Source of the DNA: Candidula unifasciata
Lineage: Eukaryota; Mollusca; Gastropoda; Stylommatophora; Geomitridae
DNA length: 64,000 nucleotides
Assembly: GCA_905116865.2 (NCBI GenBank)
Contig: CAJHNH020000556.1
Span: 101,940 to 165,939, forward strand
Direction: 5' to 3'
The notes under the pieces: model-generated
Databases searched by the model: none
What the model saw: the letters and a program-made list of their open reading frames with translations, nothing else
What the model was told of the DNA's origin: nothing
Made by a program: the position numbers and the translations under genes
Shown: positions 45,700 to 57,240 of the stretch, one piece after another
How the letters are laid out: the number at the start of each line of letters is the position of its first letter
Numbering within the stretch: position 1 is the first letter of the stretch

Positions 45700-46795
45700 G
45701 GTTAAATGTAAACCACTCCTCCTCTGACGACCTTGGCACAATTCTTCTTCTTCTTTTTCTTAAAGTCTATGCCGTGTGGTGTTGGCAGTCATGTTTATCC
45801 ACAACCCTGAGTCTTGTGTACCTTCAGCCAGCTCTGAGACAGATGAACCGTTTCATTTTCAGACGGTCATTTCCATCATGAATGTAAAGTTGCCATTGTA
45901 TCTAAATAAGCTGTCTAAATACGTATTATACAATAATTTCTAAACAATCTCCCGCCATATGCCATTTAGAGTATATTCTAGCTTCTGCTAGACTACTTTC
46001 TGCTGTTCCAGCACCAAGTTTGTCTTCTGAAGGTCTTACCCGGGAGATTAGTTGGCGTTCAGCTACATCTCTGACTTAAGTCAAGCTCTACTGTAATGCT
46101 CTTCTTTTGAGTGAAAATTATAAAATCCTAAGGACATTGGAAACATAAGGTCATATGCAAATATTAGTGCTGATTTGTTCTATTTCGCACTTCTCTGTTA
46201 ATGTAGGTCTTGAGTCGTACAGCATCATAAATCATCTTGTCTAAGTGGGCAAATCTTTCAGTTTGATTTCTTTGATTTCTTTTCTCTTATGACATAATTC
46301 CTGGTTCTGTCTATTCTGAATACACCTGCAGCCTTTCTCATTCATCTCATTCTTCTGGTTATTAATTTTTTTAAACAACCTACCGAACACCTTTATTTGA
46401 TTATTCTTAGTCGAAGTTTCAACTTCAATGTTCATGGGCCAGTGCAAATGCACATTTTAGTTGCCAGAGGTGCCAAAATCTAACAGTCGCCACTAGAAAT
46501 ACAGTCTGTCGTTGATGGAAGTAGTAGGACAAGACAAGTTGGCGGTACACACGTAGAATTACTGCATATAGTATTCAACCAGCTCAAAGGTAAACCGGCT
46601 ACCAGCCTTATTCAGCAGCATGACACAACCGCTGCACAAATGAAAGGCATTCCAAACGAAAAACACAGCTCGCAGAGCTGCAACAAGCACTAAAGTCATT
46701 AGCTCAGGCAGCGAAACCTCCTTTTCTTGACTTTTCTTTCGTGATAGATCTGTGTGTTTTCTTTCTCGTTGAATTATTTTTATTTGATATCCGTG
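45700..46795. other. Unassigned intergenic sequence
   Basis: About 1.1 kb with no recognised gene or repeat. Confidence 0.35.
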
Positions 46796-46799
46796 TTTG

Positions 46800-46915
46800 G
46801 CAGATTTACCGTGTTATTCCATGAATTTATAGAAAGTACCTGCTGGGATTCAAACCCAAGACTCCCGACCCATAAGCAAGCAACTGTGCTACTACAACTC
46901 ACCTGTCCAATCCAG
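46800..46915 (-). mobile_element. tRNA-like SINE head, family F-like
   Basis: On the minus strand GAGTTGTAGTAGCACAGTTG, then GGGTCGGGAGTCTTGGG and GGTTTGAATCCCAGCAGG. The B box is near consensus and the A-box side is decayed. No acceptor-stem closure, so probably not a tRNA gene. Confidence 0.55.
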
Positions 46916-46919
46916 GATC

Positions 46920-47965
46920 ATATATTTAATTCTTCAAGGAAAATTTGCAAATTCACCTGGCTCCCATTTGAACACATATTAAGTAGCAGAACAAGAAATG
47001 GCATGAAACGTAGATGAAAAGAACAACTCTGCTCATCGATCGCAATTTCTTTTGCTTCGTATTCATCACCATTATCGTGTACAGCAATCATCTGGATGTT
47101 TCAAGGAGACGTTTTAGTGAAGGGGGAAAATAAAAACAAAACACACAATGACGAGTGTGAACACTAGACATTCATGGCGGCAGGCGAATGTCTAGTCTCT
47201 ACGCTAATGCAACTCGCCTTACATGACGTGCCTAAGGAATATAGAGTTTCCTCTGATGAGTGTGGCCTGTATACACAGGTGATAAATGGTACACTTCTCG
47301 AAAAATTACGCAGAGGCCGACTTTTGTAAATGCGGATACAAGACACCGAAGACGTATTTACTATGAAAGCATATAAGGTTAGAATTGGCTGAGTGAATAT
47401 CAGGGGTGCTGTAGATAGACATACTGTAAAGAACCCGCTGACTGATATGATTAGGATGTTGGTAATTATTTATATTTGTGTACTGTTGCATATGCTGGTC
47501 TCTTAGAGTTCAAATTGTAAATAAAGAGGTCTGTTGTTTTCGCCAAAGGAGGTTTATCGGGTTTTCCGGGCTGTGTTCAATGTATCGTATAGGATTCAAA
47601 CAATAAATGCTTGAATTACAACGTATAAAGGGATATTAAAACAAGTCAATTGTTTAATGCGGAACATGTGTGAAATTGGGCATGTAACTCAATTATATTA
47701 AAATGGCAAATGCTATTTTAAATTCACATTTTATCGAAACATTACACAATTAATTTACGGAGAAAGAAAACACGCAGAGGTATCCAGCATAAAGAAAGAA
47801 AAAAGCCACTATTAATGAAGATTGATTTCTAAGACAAATTAAATTGAAGACAAGGAAATATGTTGGCATCTAAAGAAATTTAATGGTTTGGCGAAGACAG
47901 TGATGGATGTCAGCTTTCTGAAAGGGGAGGCGAAGAAGAAGAAGACCCAAAAAATAAGAAGAAAA
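46920..47965. other. Unassigned intergenic sequence
   Basis: No recognised gene or repeat. Small minus-strand frames (47,164-47,491) have no visible domain. Confidence 0.35.
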
Positions 47966-47970
47966 ATAAA

Positions 47971-48118
47971 AAGAAGAAGAAGAAGAAGAAGAAGAAGAAG
48001 AAGAAGAAGAAGAAGAAGAAGAAGAAGAAGAAGAAGAAGAAGAAGAAGAAGAAGAAGAAGAAGAAGAAGAAGAAGAAGAAGAAGAAGAAGAAGAAGAAGA
48101 AGAGAAGAAGAAGAGAAA
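47971..48118. repeat. (GAA)n microsatellite, about 148 bp
   Basis: Nearly pure GAA. The poly-Arg, poly-Phe and poly-Leu frames over it are artefacts. Confidence 0.97.
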
Positions 48119-48379
48119 GTAAACACGTGATAAATGTAGGCCAAGTCATCATTCTGATAAGAAAAGTGATGGCTTCATATTTTTACCTTTAAGTAACATA
48201 AACATATGGTACATGAAATTATGGTACTTTACTTATAATTTATGAATACTACAATGCATTCGAAACAAAAAATGCTTTCAATATTGAATGTTGCATGCTG
48301 AATGAAGAATCAACATTACACCACTTAAAACACTCCGATAGGCTCTCCGTCCGAATCTTTAGCTGCAGGCGAACAGTTA

Positions 48380-48850
48380 CTATTCTAATGGTACCACTAA
48401 CTGTCGGATAGTACATCCATCTAAACCCACCCCTAATTGTTGAGCTTCTGCCAGTTCTCCTCGTAACAGCCCGCTGCGCTATTGTTTCTCACACAGTAGT
48501 AATCTGTTTGTGCCTCCGCACTGTTCACTCCCTTCTAAAAGGCCCTCACAACATCTAGCTTTTCATATCAGTTCCCCACCATATGGTGCAGAACCGGCCA
48601 GTATTTCTGCCTACTCGTTATCCAAAACAACAGCATTCTTGGAGAAAATATCGAAGGGACGCTAATTTCCGGGGACCTCTGAGAAATGCTTGCCACTTTG
48701 CACCGAGCATGCCTGAATTAACCTTTCGTAACATGCTCTGTGAGTCAGTTACAATTACGACATGCGTGACCAGCTGATTCTCAAACCAACAGAAGGCAGC
48801 AATGACTGCTTTCGCTCTCAAACTAAATTTTGTAGATATCATTAGCCAGG
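48380..48850 (-). pseudogene. I-clade LINE fragment with RNase H motif
   Basis: The minus-strand frame from 48,842 reads KAVIAAFCWFENQLVTHVV, then VIVTDSQSMLRKVNSGML and KWQAFLRG. TDSxSxxxKVxxG is the second catalytic-Asp region of the RNase H domain found C-terminal to the polymerase in I-clade (Nimbus-like) LINEs, where it removes RNA from the cDNA hybrid. The frame closes at 48,618, where conserved sequence should continue, and only short matches follow. It could belong to the same family as the polymerase fragment at 5.2-6.0 kb. Confidence 0.78.
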
Positions 48851-48989
48851 TTTTGTTGCTCTAAGCGAAGTCCATTCGCATTAGCCATCTGCATATGTAA
48901 TCACCTCACCTGGGTGAGAACTGTCATGTATGCTTACACAATTAGTAAATTGTAAATGTGATACACTCAGGGAATGAGATATAATAAAA

Positions 48990-49150
48990 GAAATGTCTGG
49001 ACAACCAATGGTATCAATGGCTATAAGAAAGAGAAGATTCCACACCATAGGAAGATGTCGTCACCAAGGAGGTACTGAAATGAGAAACAGATAGACTGAA
49101 TACATTAAAACTTCCAAACGGAACCATATGGCTAACGTTGTTAAAAAAGA
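48990..49150 (+). pseudogene. Possible LINE tail remnant
   Basis: GRCRHQGGTEMRNR, stop, TEYIKTSKRNHMANVVKKD resembles a decayed RGRQRxRWxDxI...A-DR ending. Weak. Confidence 0.3.
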
Positions 49151-49154
49151 CCAT

Positions 49155-49735
49155 AGTGCTGGACTAAATTCCATCCCCGAATTCAAAAGTAATGTTCATT
49201 ATATAATAAAATGGAAGATTAGAACGCGGGCCTTTTGCGGTGAAAGGGAAGTATTTTGAATGAAACATAGAGTAAATATTTGCAGTTTTACTTTTTTCTA
49301 AACTATACTGAAATTCCCAGAAATTTTTGAATCTACCTCATTTATGAGTGAGACATGCAGCCAAATACTGGATGTAGTGTACGCAAGCTTCAAGATAGCT
49401 GACAGCACATTATGATTAGATTTTGACTGCAGGAAATTATCTAGCGTCTCTAGCCCCATGTTATGGGAACTCGTCCTGTTACTATATACATAATGAACGA
49501 CAGCGGAAATAAAAAGCACACAGACATAGGGATATGTTGTAGGGAACAGAGAATAAATTAGTTTATATGATTGCATATATGATGTGGTAATAATGACGTC
49601 ATGGAATTCAGAACCTGTGACATTTTCATCCCATGTCAAATCATTGGGAATTCTTAGCAAATTTAATCATTTGTTACTCTCCGAATGACGTTTCATCAGA
49701 ATGCTACTGGCACCATAAGTATCGGAACTCTTCGC
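49155..49735. other. Unassigned intergenic sequence
   Basis: A 120-codon minus-strand frame at 49,298-49,660 lacks any recognisable domain. Confidence 0.3.
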
Positions 49736-49739
49736 TGGG

Positions 49740-49826
49740 TGCTGAAGATGGGGACGGAGCGCTTATGGGAATGCCCCGAGTGCTGTGATGTGGGTTCTTA
49801 AATCAAATCAAATCAAATCAAATCTC
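49740..49826 (+). repeat. Repeat W with (AAATC)n tail
   Basis: GGGGACGGAGCGCTTATGGG, AATGCCCCGAGTGCTGTGAT, then five AAATC units. This looks like the 3' end of a retroelement. A tailless relative lies at 12.23-12.34 kb, and the ACGGAGC-CTTATGG core also occurs near the end of SINE family C. Confidence 0.6.
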
Positions 49827-49829
49827 TGA

Positions 49830-50255
49830 ATGCCGTGCTACTGGGTATTTATTAAATTCGAAATCTCATCGTATTCACTCAATTATGAATCCGTAGGTTT
49901 TTTTTTTTTTTTTTAAGGGCAGATCACTGAGTTATACGTAAATGTAAAATCTATGTGTATTATTTAATTATAATGTGGGTAGTTTATCAATATCAAATCT
50001 CTGGGTAGATTTTGAAATTCGAAACCTCTGGATTTTCTCCTAAAAAATCTCCAGCATTCGTTAAAATATAGATCACTGGGTTATCGTTGAATTCCACAGT
50101 GTCTTGTTATTCGTCTAATTTTAAATCTATAGGTATTCGTGGCATTCCATATCTCAGGGATTTAATTGAATTCAATATCTAAAATTATTTACTGAATGAA
50201 GGATGAACAACCAGCATCGTCTACGCTTATCGACTGGACATGATGATGATGATAC
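49830..50255. other. AT-rich unassigned sequence
   Basis: Poly-T run near 49,898-49,915. Contains loosely repeated 'AATCTCTGGGT' words at intervals but no clear array. Confidence 0.35.
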
Positions 50256-50260
50256 TTGTG

Positions 50261-50512
50261 AGTAAAGTAAAGGTCTCTTTACACGTCAGTGGTGCATCGA
50301 CCGTATGATGCTAGGTTTTTTGTGTGTGTAAGACCAATTGATGCGCAATGTAGTTGACATCACACCGGCCGCCTTAACTTCCCATGACTTTACTATGTAC
50401 CTAATAGAAATGAGAGAAAAGGTCTTGCTTGAAACAAGTCTTGCTTAATTCGGATTTGAACACACGCTCTTCAGATCAGCAGGCGAGAGTCTAGCCACTT
50501 CACCACGAGGAT
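50261..50512 (-). mobile_element. SINE family A (copy 6)
   Basis: Plus-strand view: AGTAAAGGTCTCTTTACACG (terminus), ACCAATTGATGCGCAATGTA, TTGACATCACACCGGCCGCC, TTCGGATTTGAACACACGCT (B box) and CTAGCCACTTCACCACGAGG (A box and 5' end). The middle is diverged. Confidence 0.8.
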
Positions 50513-50529
50513 GGTGTAGGCAGCCTTTA

Positions 50530-50965
50530 GTCCCTGGGGATCATGGATTGGTGCTGTTGGTCTTGTGATCAGCGTCTGCTATGACTGTGAAGTCCAATGT
50601 AGGAAGGACAGTCTGCCATATCATCATAGAGTACATTGCTGACTGGCGTTCAGCGATCACGCCTCTCCACAATCTGCGATCTGCAACTGCGTATATCATC
50701 AGTTCGTGTGTTGACACCCTTCCATGCCATAATAAAGCTGTCAAGAAATTCTTTGCGCTGTCTTCCTCTTTCTCTTTTTTCACAGATCTTTTCAGTGGTC
50801 ACAACATATTATATTTTCCGTCTTCTCATGAGAGAACCAAATAATTATGACTGTCTCTTGCTGATGTTTTTGATAAGTTGTCTTCGAGCCCTCGCCTCTT
50901 TTAAAAAATCGGCCTTGCTCTTGTTAGGTGTTCAAAGAATTCTAAAGATTCTTCTCTAAAACCCC
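50530..50965 (-). pseudogene. LINE tail (same family as 22.05 kb)
   Basis: Minus-strand frames: GSLMRRRKI, YVVTTEKI, REGRQRKEFLDS in one frame, and FLTALLWHGRVSTHELM, VADRRLWRGVIAERQS in another. Together these are the FGHxMRRxKLEYVVTTGKI...RGRQRxxFLDSL...DRxLWRxxI ending. At least two frameshifts. Confidence 0.72.
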
Positions 50966-51026
50966 ATCTCCGCGGTCTCAAGATATTGTTCGGCTATTTG
51001 TTAATTGTCCAGGCTTCATAGTCTCT

Positions 51027-51161
51027 ACACACACACACACAGACACACGCACACGCACACACACACACACGAGCACGCGCACGCACGCACGCACGCGCGC
51101 GCGCGCACACACACAAACAAACAAACAAACAAACAAACAACAACAACAACAACAACAACAA
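51027..51161. repeat. Compound (CA)n/(GC)n/(CAAA)n/(CAA)n tract
   Basis: CA repeats with CACG interruptions, a (CG)n patch at about 51,095-51,107 able to adopt Z-DNA, then CAAA and CAA repeats. It abuts the next LINE tail on its 3' side. Confidence 0.92.
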
Positions 51162-51705
51162 CTGACATTCTGGAGTTCTGATGCTGGTTTTCTCTGAGAC
51201 TTCTCCTCTCTGTACCTTTCAAACTGCCACAGTCTGTCTTTACCAGTTTGCCTCAATAGGAATCGGCCTGCAACTGATGTCTCCCAAATGTTGATATTTT
51301 TCAGGTCGCGTTTTCTTATTTCATTATACTGTAGCCCTGGCCTTCCTGCATGCCTTATCCCTGTTACTAGTTCACCACAAGGAGATCCTCTGGTATACGA
51401 CCTTCCTCCGTGCGAGAATCATGTCCCAACCATGGCAGGCGTGCTTTGCTCCATTAGAATGCACATTGTTGGCATTCCTGAACTTTGATGTACACACTGG
51501 CTGGGGACAAAGTCTCGCGAGGATATACAAAGAATGCATCTTATACAGCGCATATGGAATGTATTTATTTTTGGGTGCCTGGGGGGGGGGGGGGGGCCGC
51601 ATAGAGAGTCCATGTTTCGATGCTGTGAAGGAGAGTGCTCAGGAAGCAAGCTTCATAAACTTTAATCTGGGTTTTATCCAAATGATGAACGTAATGGGTG
51701 GTTAT
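51162..51705 (-). pseudogene. LINE polymerase C-terminal fragment
   Basis: Minus-strand order from 51,650: KHGLSMRPPPPP (G run), INTFHMRCIRCILCISSRDF (compare LNxFHxRCLRRILxIxWRD), VHQSSGMPTM, GELVTGIRHAGRPGLQYNE, IRKRDLKNINI, WETSVAGR, RQTGKDRLWQFE. This is the terminal segment of a common animal LINE polymerase (YGELxxGxRxxGRPxLRYKDxCKRDLKxxxI...WExxAxDRxxWR). A poly-G run (51,580-51,596) and two shifts break it. Confidence 0.82.
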
Positions 51706-51719
51706 TAGAAGTAATAGCA

Positions 51720-52025
51720 GGGTCAGGCAACACCGCGGCAGGTATGTGATTTAAAAAATCATATACAGTCCTGCAAATGCATTAGGCTAACAAACAGAGC
51801 AGGTGGAAAATCGCCCCTCCAGGCTGTCATGAGGTGGACGCTCTGCAGAGGACGTGCTACACGATGCTGATGAACATTCAGGATATTTAATGCCAAATTA
51901 CGGTATCTAGATATAGCGCCGCATTAACGCATGGACACACAGGCCGGCTGCCCTGGGTCGCTGCAAGCACGGAGGCCTCCAGCTACATTTATGTTTGTAG
52001 ATAATTCACATTTTGTTCCTTTGAG
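51720..52025. other. Unassigned sequence
   Basis: No recognised feature. Confidence 0.35.
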
Positions 52026-52029
52026 TGCC

Positions 52030-52105
52030 TGCGTAAAGATAGCCACCGATGATAGGGCCACAAATTGGGCACGCAGGGTCGTCTTATGTTCAGACTATCA
52101 AATAT
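52030..52105 (-). repeat. Repeat X/Y module
   Basis: Plus-strand CACAAATTGGGCACGCAGGG and TCGTCTTATGTTC are the reverse complement of the GCGTGCCCAATTTGTGACC block of repeat X at 4.7 kb. The neighbouring TAAAGATAGCCACCGATGA block resembles 6.24-6.31 kb. Confidence 0.55.
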
Positions 52106-52118
52106 TCGTATTTCAAAC

Positions 52119-52120
<2 letters not shown>

Positions 52121-52167
<47 letters not shown>

Positions 52168-52187
52168 AACACACACACACACACACC
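52121..52187. repeat. (CA)n microsatellite
   Basis: CA repeats with AA interruptions. Confidence 0.96.
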
Positions 52188-52379
52188 TATTTAGAAAGGA
52201 AAGGGGCAGGAGAAAGAGAAAGAAAGAGACTGCCTCCATGGTAACAGAAAGCATCTCCACCTCGGCTTGCTAACCATGCGACGACTGACGATCGGCACTT
52301 ACCAGAATGGCAAACATAGTAAATAAAGATTACTTTGGAGGCTCAAACATTTCTCGAAATTGATGCCATGATTGTACAT

Positions 52380-52458
52380 AGATCACCATCATCGTCATAA
52401 TCATCATTATCAATAAATTATTACATCATTATCATGATGATGATCATCATCATCACAA
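52380..52458. repeat. (ATC)n/(ATG)n degenerate tract
   Basis: Runs of ATC and ATG words, partly inverted around 52,430. Confidence 0.7.
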
Positions 52459-52603
52459 AATTGTGTTAACAATACTATTCGACTCAGCTGGACTGACCGA
52501 CCACCTGCAATTGGTAAACGCAACTCGATCGTAAGTAGCAGAGAGCTTGTAATGTTTGCCTTTTCCACAGCGGAAGTTGGCTACAGTTTGCCAATCGTTT
52601 TCT

Positions 52604-52652
52604 TTGGGGGGGGGAGGGGGGGGTGGGGGGGGGGGGTGGGGGGGGGGGGGAA
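52604..52652. repeat. G-rich tract with G-quadruplex potential
   Basis: Multiple G runs of 4 to 12 bases separated by single A or T. Exact lengths uncertain. Confidence 0.85.
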
Positions 52653-52659
52653 TATCTCT

Positions 52660-53470
52660 CTGTGAAGCCCAAATTTCTACCACAGTGTGACCCTCGTAAA
52701 TCTTCTAAAAAGGTTAACCCTTTAAAGAAATCGTATCCGACAGAAATCGTATTCGTTACTTTGATTTCGAATGTTAGGAAGAGTGTTTTCTTGTATCCAT
52801 TTTCTGCTTTGTGCCGCGTCGTAGTTTTGTCAACTACTCTCGTTCACTCCCAGTCCGTTAGAAACCCTTGCACTCTGGAGTAGTTAATTCACATGCCACG
52901 CCACGGTGCCCTTGTTGGAGTCTTCATGCGTCTCTGAACACGTAGTTATTCTAGGGTCAAAAAGTACTAAGTCCCCAATACATCATAATTATACTTGCCC
53001 ATCTCATACCCACACCAGACCCTGACATTAACAGATGATCGGTTTCTGAGCTAGGGCAAGCTCGGTTGCCTTGTATGCTGGTATTGTGTGGAGTCTCAAG
53101 GTATCAGTGACTCATTGAATCCATTTTCTTCTGTGTCGTCTCCTACATCTTGGTATTTCTACTTTTATGGTTTAGGCGCTCGTTGCTTGCATTGTTTCAT
53201 CTATTAACATTTAATGCATAAACTATTTCAGGGCCGTGACTGTGGTATGTACGAGCAAACATGTCTCTTCTGCGTGTCCATTAGTCAACAATAGTTGAGG
53301 TTTTTAAACGCATTGTTAGCAACAGAGCTGCACAGTTGATGACAACAAAAACAACAAAAGCTTACATGACGCATAACGTGATCTGTAACAGCCTCAGCCT
53401 CTGCAAAAAGCCCCAGATCCTGCCGCTTGGGCATCATGAAGGCGCTCCCACCACCACGCTTATACATATA
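52660..53470. other. Unassigned intergenic sequence
   Basis: No recognised feature. Confidence 0.35.
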
Positions 53471-53487
53471 TTTTTTAGAGAATATTT

Positions 53488-53592
53488 TATAGGGTGTTTC
53501 TGGGACCTTTCCACCGGTGATCCTCATCCTCATGGTGGCACATTGTGTCACCGGCTGTTAATCACTCTGTGTTATGTCCTGGTGAGGTACAA
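53488..53592 (+). repeat. Dispersed repeat Z (copy 2)
   Basis: GGACCTTTCCACCGGTGATC, CTCATCCTCATGGTGGCACA, TTGTGTCACCGGCTGTTAAT, TTATGTCCTGGTGAGGTA. Pairs with 44,155-44,275. Confidence 0.65.
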
Positions 53593-53649
53593 CTATCTAC
53601 CTACCTACTTTATTGCGCACTTAAACATGGCTATTCATCAATGATTTTT

Positions 53650-53672
53650 TGGGGGGGGGGGCGGGGGGTGGG
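53650..53672. repeat. Poly-G run
   Basis: G homopolymers with short interruptions. Confidence 0.8.
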
Positions 53673-53679
53673 AGGCTTT

Positions 53680-54500
53680 TGGTGTCGGGCCCTCACCTCT
53701 GTTTCTTCAACTTATCACAGGTAACGCGGATAAACAAATCAACTCAACGACCCCATGAACCCTCCTTACCCGCATATCCTTGCAGGATACACCTGCTGGT
53801 ATAGCATTTACAGGAGCCCTATTAATAACTTTTTTTAAAAGTTGAACAGGGTATCTGTGATTGGCCATTTTGGTCTGCAATCCCGATTGAGATTTTTTAA
53901 TCTTACGATGGTAAGGTAAACTATAGTAGCAGGCAGAGAGAAACTAACCGATCGGTCGACTACAGACTTGCTAAATACACTGACACTTTCGGAGTAACAC
54001 GCCAGCACGGGAAGAATGGTAGTGTTTAGTGAGTAAAAAAGAAATAAGAGAGGCGGGCAATGGGGAAATAAATAGTTGAGGAATTGATACGAGCCAGATT
54101 CGATAAAGGAAGCCCGTAAACGTCGCGGTGCGAATACGAGGAGTAGCTATTGCTGGGACTTTTAGATGACTACCGGGTCTGGACAATCTCTTCAGGGGGA
54201 ACTAAAGTCTACATTTTGTGGTGACAGTCTGGACTCAAATCTGCTACCGATAATGAGATCGTTTTCTGGCTACCATTATAGGGGCCAGCGATATATGCGG
54301 GGCGGCAATTGCCTGGCAAACTTACAGATGTGATTTTTGTGAGATAGTCAGAGAAAGGTTTCTGATCGTAGGAAATGAGTTTCTTGGATTAGTGGTGTCG
54401 GAGTTGTTGGAGACACAGCTGTGAGTTGTGAGTTTTTTGTATAGCCATTGTTAGTTGTATGAGTAGTTTGTTTCATGAGGTATCCTGTGTGTTTGTGTGC
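53680..54500. other. Unassigned intergenic sequence
   Basis: No recognised feature. Confidence 0.35.
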
Positions 54501-54509
54501 ATGGGCGCC

Positions 54510-54655
54510 TTTTTTTTTTTCCCCTTTTTTTATAGTTATAAGTGTTCGTATAAACATATATACACACTCAAAGACAATAGCTTTTTGTAGTTTTTTTTTT
54601 TTGGGGGGGGGGGGGGGGGGCGGGGTTGTTTTAGGCGGGGGGGGGGGGGGATTGA
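54510..54655. repeat. T- and G-homopolymer-rich stretch
   Basis: Poly-T runs at 54,509-54,530 and 54,588-54,602 and two long G runs at 54,602-54,620 and 54,637-54,651. Confidence 0.85.
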
Positions 54656-54821
54656 TTTTGTTTTTAAATCTTGAAACAGGGTGATCTACATATGTTTTTA
54701 TGTAATTGAATTTTAGGTTTAATTAATGTTTGGCATAGGAAATAGGAAACACAGTCATTTACAGGCTACCTTTAATTTCTCTGCTATTTTCAGCAGATTG
54801 TATCGATGAACCAGCCCTTAG

Positions 54822-54850
54822 TTACACACACAAACACACACACACACACA
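54822..54850. repeat. (CA)n microsatellite
   Basis: Short CA-rich tract. Confidence 0.9.
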
Positions 54851-54953
54851 AATCTATCTCAGAGGATTCGATCACATAATCATTTGGCCGGCAGGCATGC
54901 CAGTGACTCAAATATTGCAATTACGATACATCTGTCTCTCTGTCTTGGTTCAC

Positions 54954-54954
<1 letters not shown>

Positions 54955-55022
<68 letters not shown>

Positions 55023-55185
55023 TCTCTCTCTCTCTCTCTCTGCGTTATTAACACTTTCTCTCTCTTTATATTTCTCTGTGTTAGTCTGTCTTTACACCTT
55101 ATCTCTCTTCCTGTCTTTTTTTCCTTTTCTCTCTATCTGTCTTTCTCTGTGTCTGTCTTTGCCCATTTCTTTCTCTATTTTCTCC

Positions 55186-55241
<56 letters not shown>

Positions 55242-55387
55242 GGCTGTGTCTCTTTCGCTCTCTTTGTCTTTGTCCATTTCTTTCTCTGTCTTCATCTCGT
55301 TGTCTCTCTCGATTTTTCTCGATTGTTATTCTTTTAGCTTGCCTCACGTTCTCTCTGTCTGTTCCTTTCTCTCTCTGTCTCTGTCCC

Positions 55388-55459
<72 letters not shown>

Positions 55460-55620
55460 AGTCTTTGTCGATGCCTCTCTCTATGACTTTGTCTCGTTTT
55501 GTTTATGTCAATGTCCTAATCGCTCTCACCCTGTTTGTGCCTCTCTTTCTTTCACTCTTTCTTTGAAATATTCTCTCAATGTGTCTTTATCCGTTTCACA
55601 CACACTCTCTCTCTCTCTCT
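54955..55620. repeat. (TC)n-rich region, about 660 bp
   Basis: Three purer TC blocks (about 54,957-55,041, 55,190-55,237 and 55,395-55,458) lie in degenerate pyrimidine-rich sequence with repeated TCTCTTTGTCTTTGTC words. Leu/Ser-rich frames are artefacts. Confidence 0.93.
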
Positions 55621-55624
55621 ATTT

Positions 55625-55726
55625 ATGTGTGTGTGTGTGGGGGGGGGGGGTAAAGTTTGTGAGTGTGTGTGGAGTGATGATCTTATCTGTACTCGACAAG
55701 TAATGAACAATAAATTTTTACTTCAC

Positions 55727-55819
<93 letters not shown>

Positions 55820-55852
55820 TATACATGTGTGTGTGTGTGTGTGTGTGTGTAG
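55625..55852. repeat. (TG)n, poly-G, (TA)n and (TG)n tracts
   Basis: Short TG and G run (55,627-55,651), then about 85 bp of TA (55,731-55,812) and about 26 bp of TG (55,826-55,851). Confidence 0.95.
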
Positions 55853-55904
55853 GTGAATAAAAGACACCGTGACTTAGAGATCAAATACAATTGCCTTGTA
55901 AAAT

Positions 55905-55960
55905 ATGGGTTTATGAAAGGGCTGAGTGTAATATGTGCCTGTGAGATTGTGCCTGTGTGA
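55905..55960 (+). repeat. Repeat X, diverged copy
   Basis: GAAAGGGCTGAGTGTAATAT and GTGCCTGTGAGATTGTGCC resemble the upstream part of repeat X at 4,690-4,740. Weak. Confidence 0.35.
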
Positions 55961-55964
55961 TCAT

Positions 55965-56495
55965 GTTAACATGCAGCGTATAGTAAACACATGTTGTCCC
56001 GCGGAAATGACACGACCTACTACACGCGAGACAATCGAGACAATAATCAGATGATTAGGTGATTAATTTATTCAGAGGGCAGGAGAACATCAAAGCCAAC
56101 TTGCGAACACGTATAACTTCAAACAAAACAAGCATGCTCTCATAACTGTAGAGCAGATTTGATCTGACTCTTTTAGACACTTTTCAAGGAAAACAACAAG
56201 ATTTGATGCAGACTGCAACAGTTGAACAATCAAATTCTGTTTGACATAAACGGGGCCTTTTGTAAAAGGAAACACTCACCGCATCCCCCCCTCCCCCTTC
56301 CCTTAATGTCCTCACCTCAAGCTCCTCCACCCTTCCCCTCCCTATTATGAAATCCAGTGCACCAATGCGGGTTAGGAGTGATGAGAGAAATCACCCCTTG
56401 CCCCTACAAAAATATGTCGTCAATGTAGACCTTTGAAGATATCATGTGAAAACACAACAAATAGGAATGGAATTCAGTGGACACCTATAATATAA
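55965..56495. other. Unassigned sequence
   Basis: C-rich patch at 56,284-56,342. No gene recognised. Confidence 0.35.
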
Positions 56496-56499
56496 CCTG

Positions 56500-57240
56500 A
56501 TGACTGGACTGTGCAGATAATGTGTCTCTACTATGCTACTCACGAAATAAGTGCAAGAATAAATATACTTGGTGCCAGAACAAAACCGAAACAATGCAGA
56601 TTAGCAGAACCCATGGCCAACTACACATACAACTGAATGTTTCTGGTCTGGATCAATTTAGGGAGTTTAAATACACAGGAAGAAGGGTCACGGAAGTAGC
56701 ATAACTGACAGAGAGGGGGGGGAACAGATGTCAGAAAGCAAGTGCACTTATATACCAATTGTCAACGTTATTAAGATATCTAAACATAACTATGAGTGCA
56801 AAGAGACAGATTATAAACAGCATATTCATTCTAACATCAAGCTACGTGTGCCAAACATAGACACTATCAAAAGCCCATGTACACCAAATCACTACTTGCA
56901 AGATGAGGTGCCTGAGAAAGCTAACCACTTGAGATCAAGTGAATAAATTTACTATCAGACAATTTGTGAGAATCTTGTACTAGATTCATCAAGAAACAGC
57001 AGATCAATTGGTTTGGCCATCTCGTTAGAATGCAGCAAGATCAGTTACCATCACACTCATTACATCTCAGAAGATCAGCTGCAAGATCAAGAGAAAGGTG
57101 GCGAAACATGGATCGACAACATTAAAGACACTCTACGTCTTCACGGTATGACAACAGCCAGTGGCAGTCAGCTTGCTTTGGATTACAAATTATTCCTCCC
57201 CATGTAGCTTAACGATAGACGTTTATGATGATGATGACGA
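56500..57240 (+). pseudogene. LINE polymerase C-terminal fragment (0.9-kb family, longest copy)
   Basis: Plus-strand frames: QLNVSGLDQFREFKYTGR (compare LNGxxLExVxxFKYLG), PEKANHLRSSE, CTRFIKKQQINWFGHLVRM, QQDQLPSHSLHLRRSAARS, TWIDNIKDTLRLHGMTTAS and GSQLALDYKLFLPM. The order and spacing match thumb-to-C-terminus of a LINE polymerase, with four or more frame changes. It ends with a (GAT)n tail at 57,218-57,245 as does the 3.04 kb copy, a strong sign of a shared 3' terminus. Confidence 0.83.

Noticed and set aside
47250..47300. Second CTGATGAG motif with a short pairing stem
   Set aside because: No GAAA core at the expected position. Probably chance.
54897..55566. Leu/Ser-rich frames of 146-162 codons
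   Set aside because: Generated by (TC)n-rich sequence.
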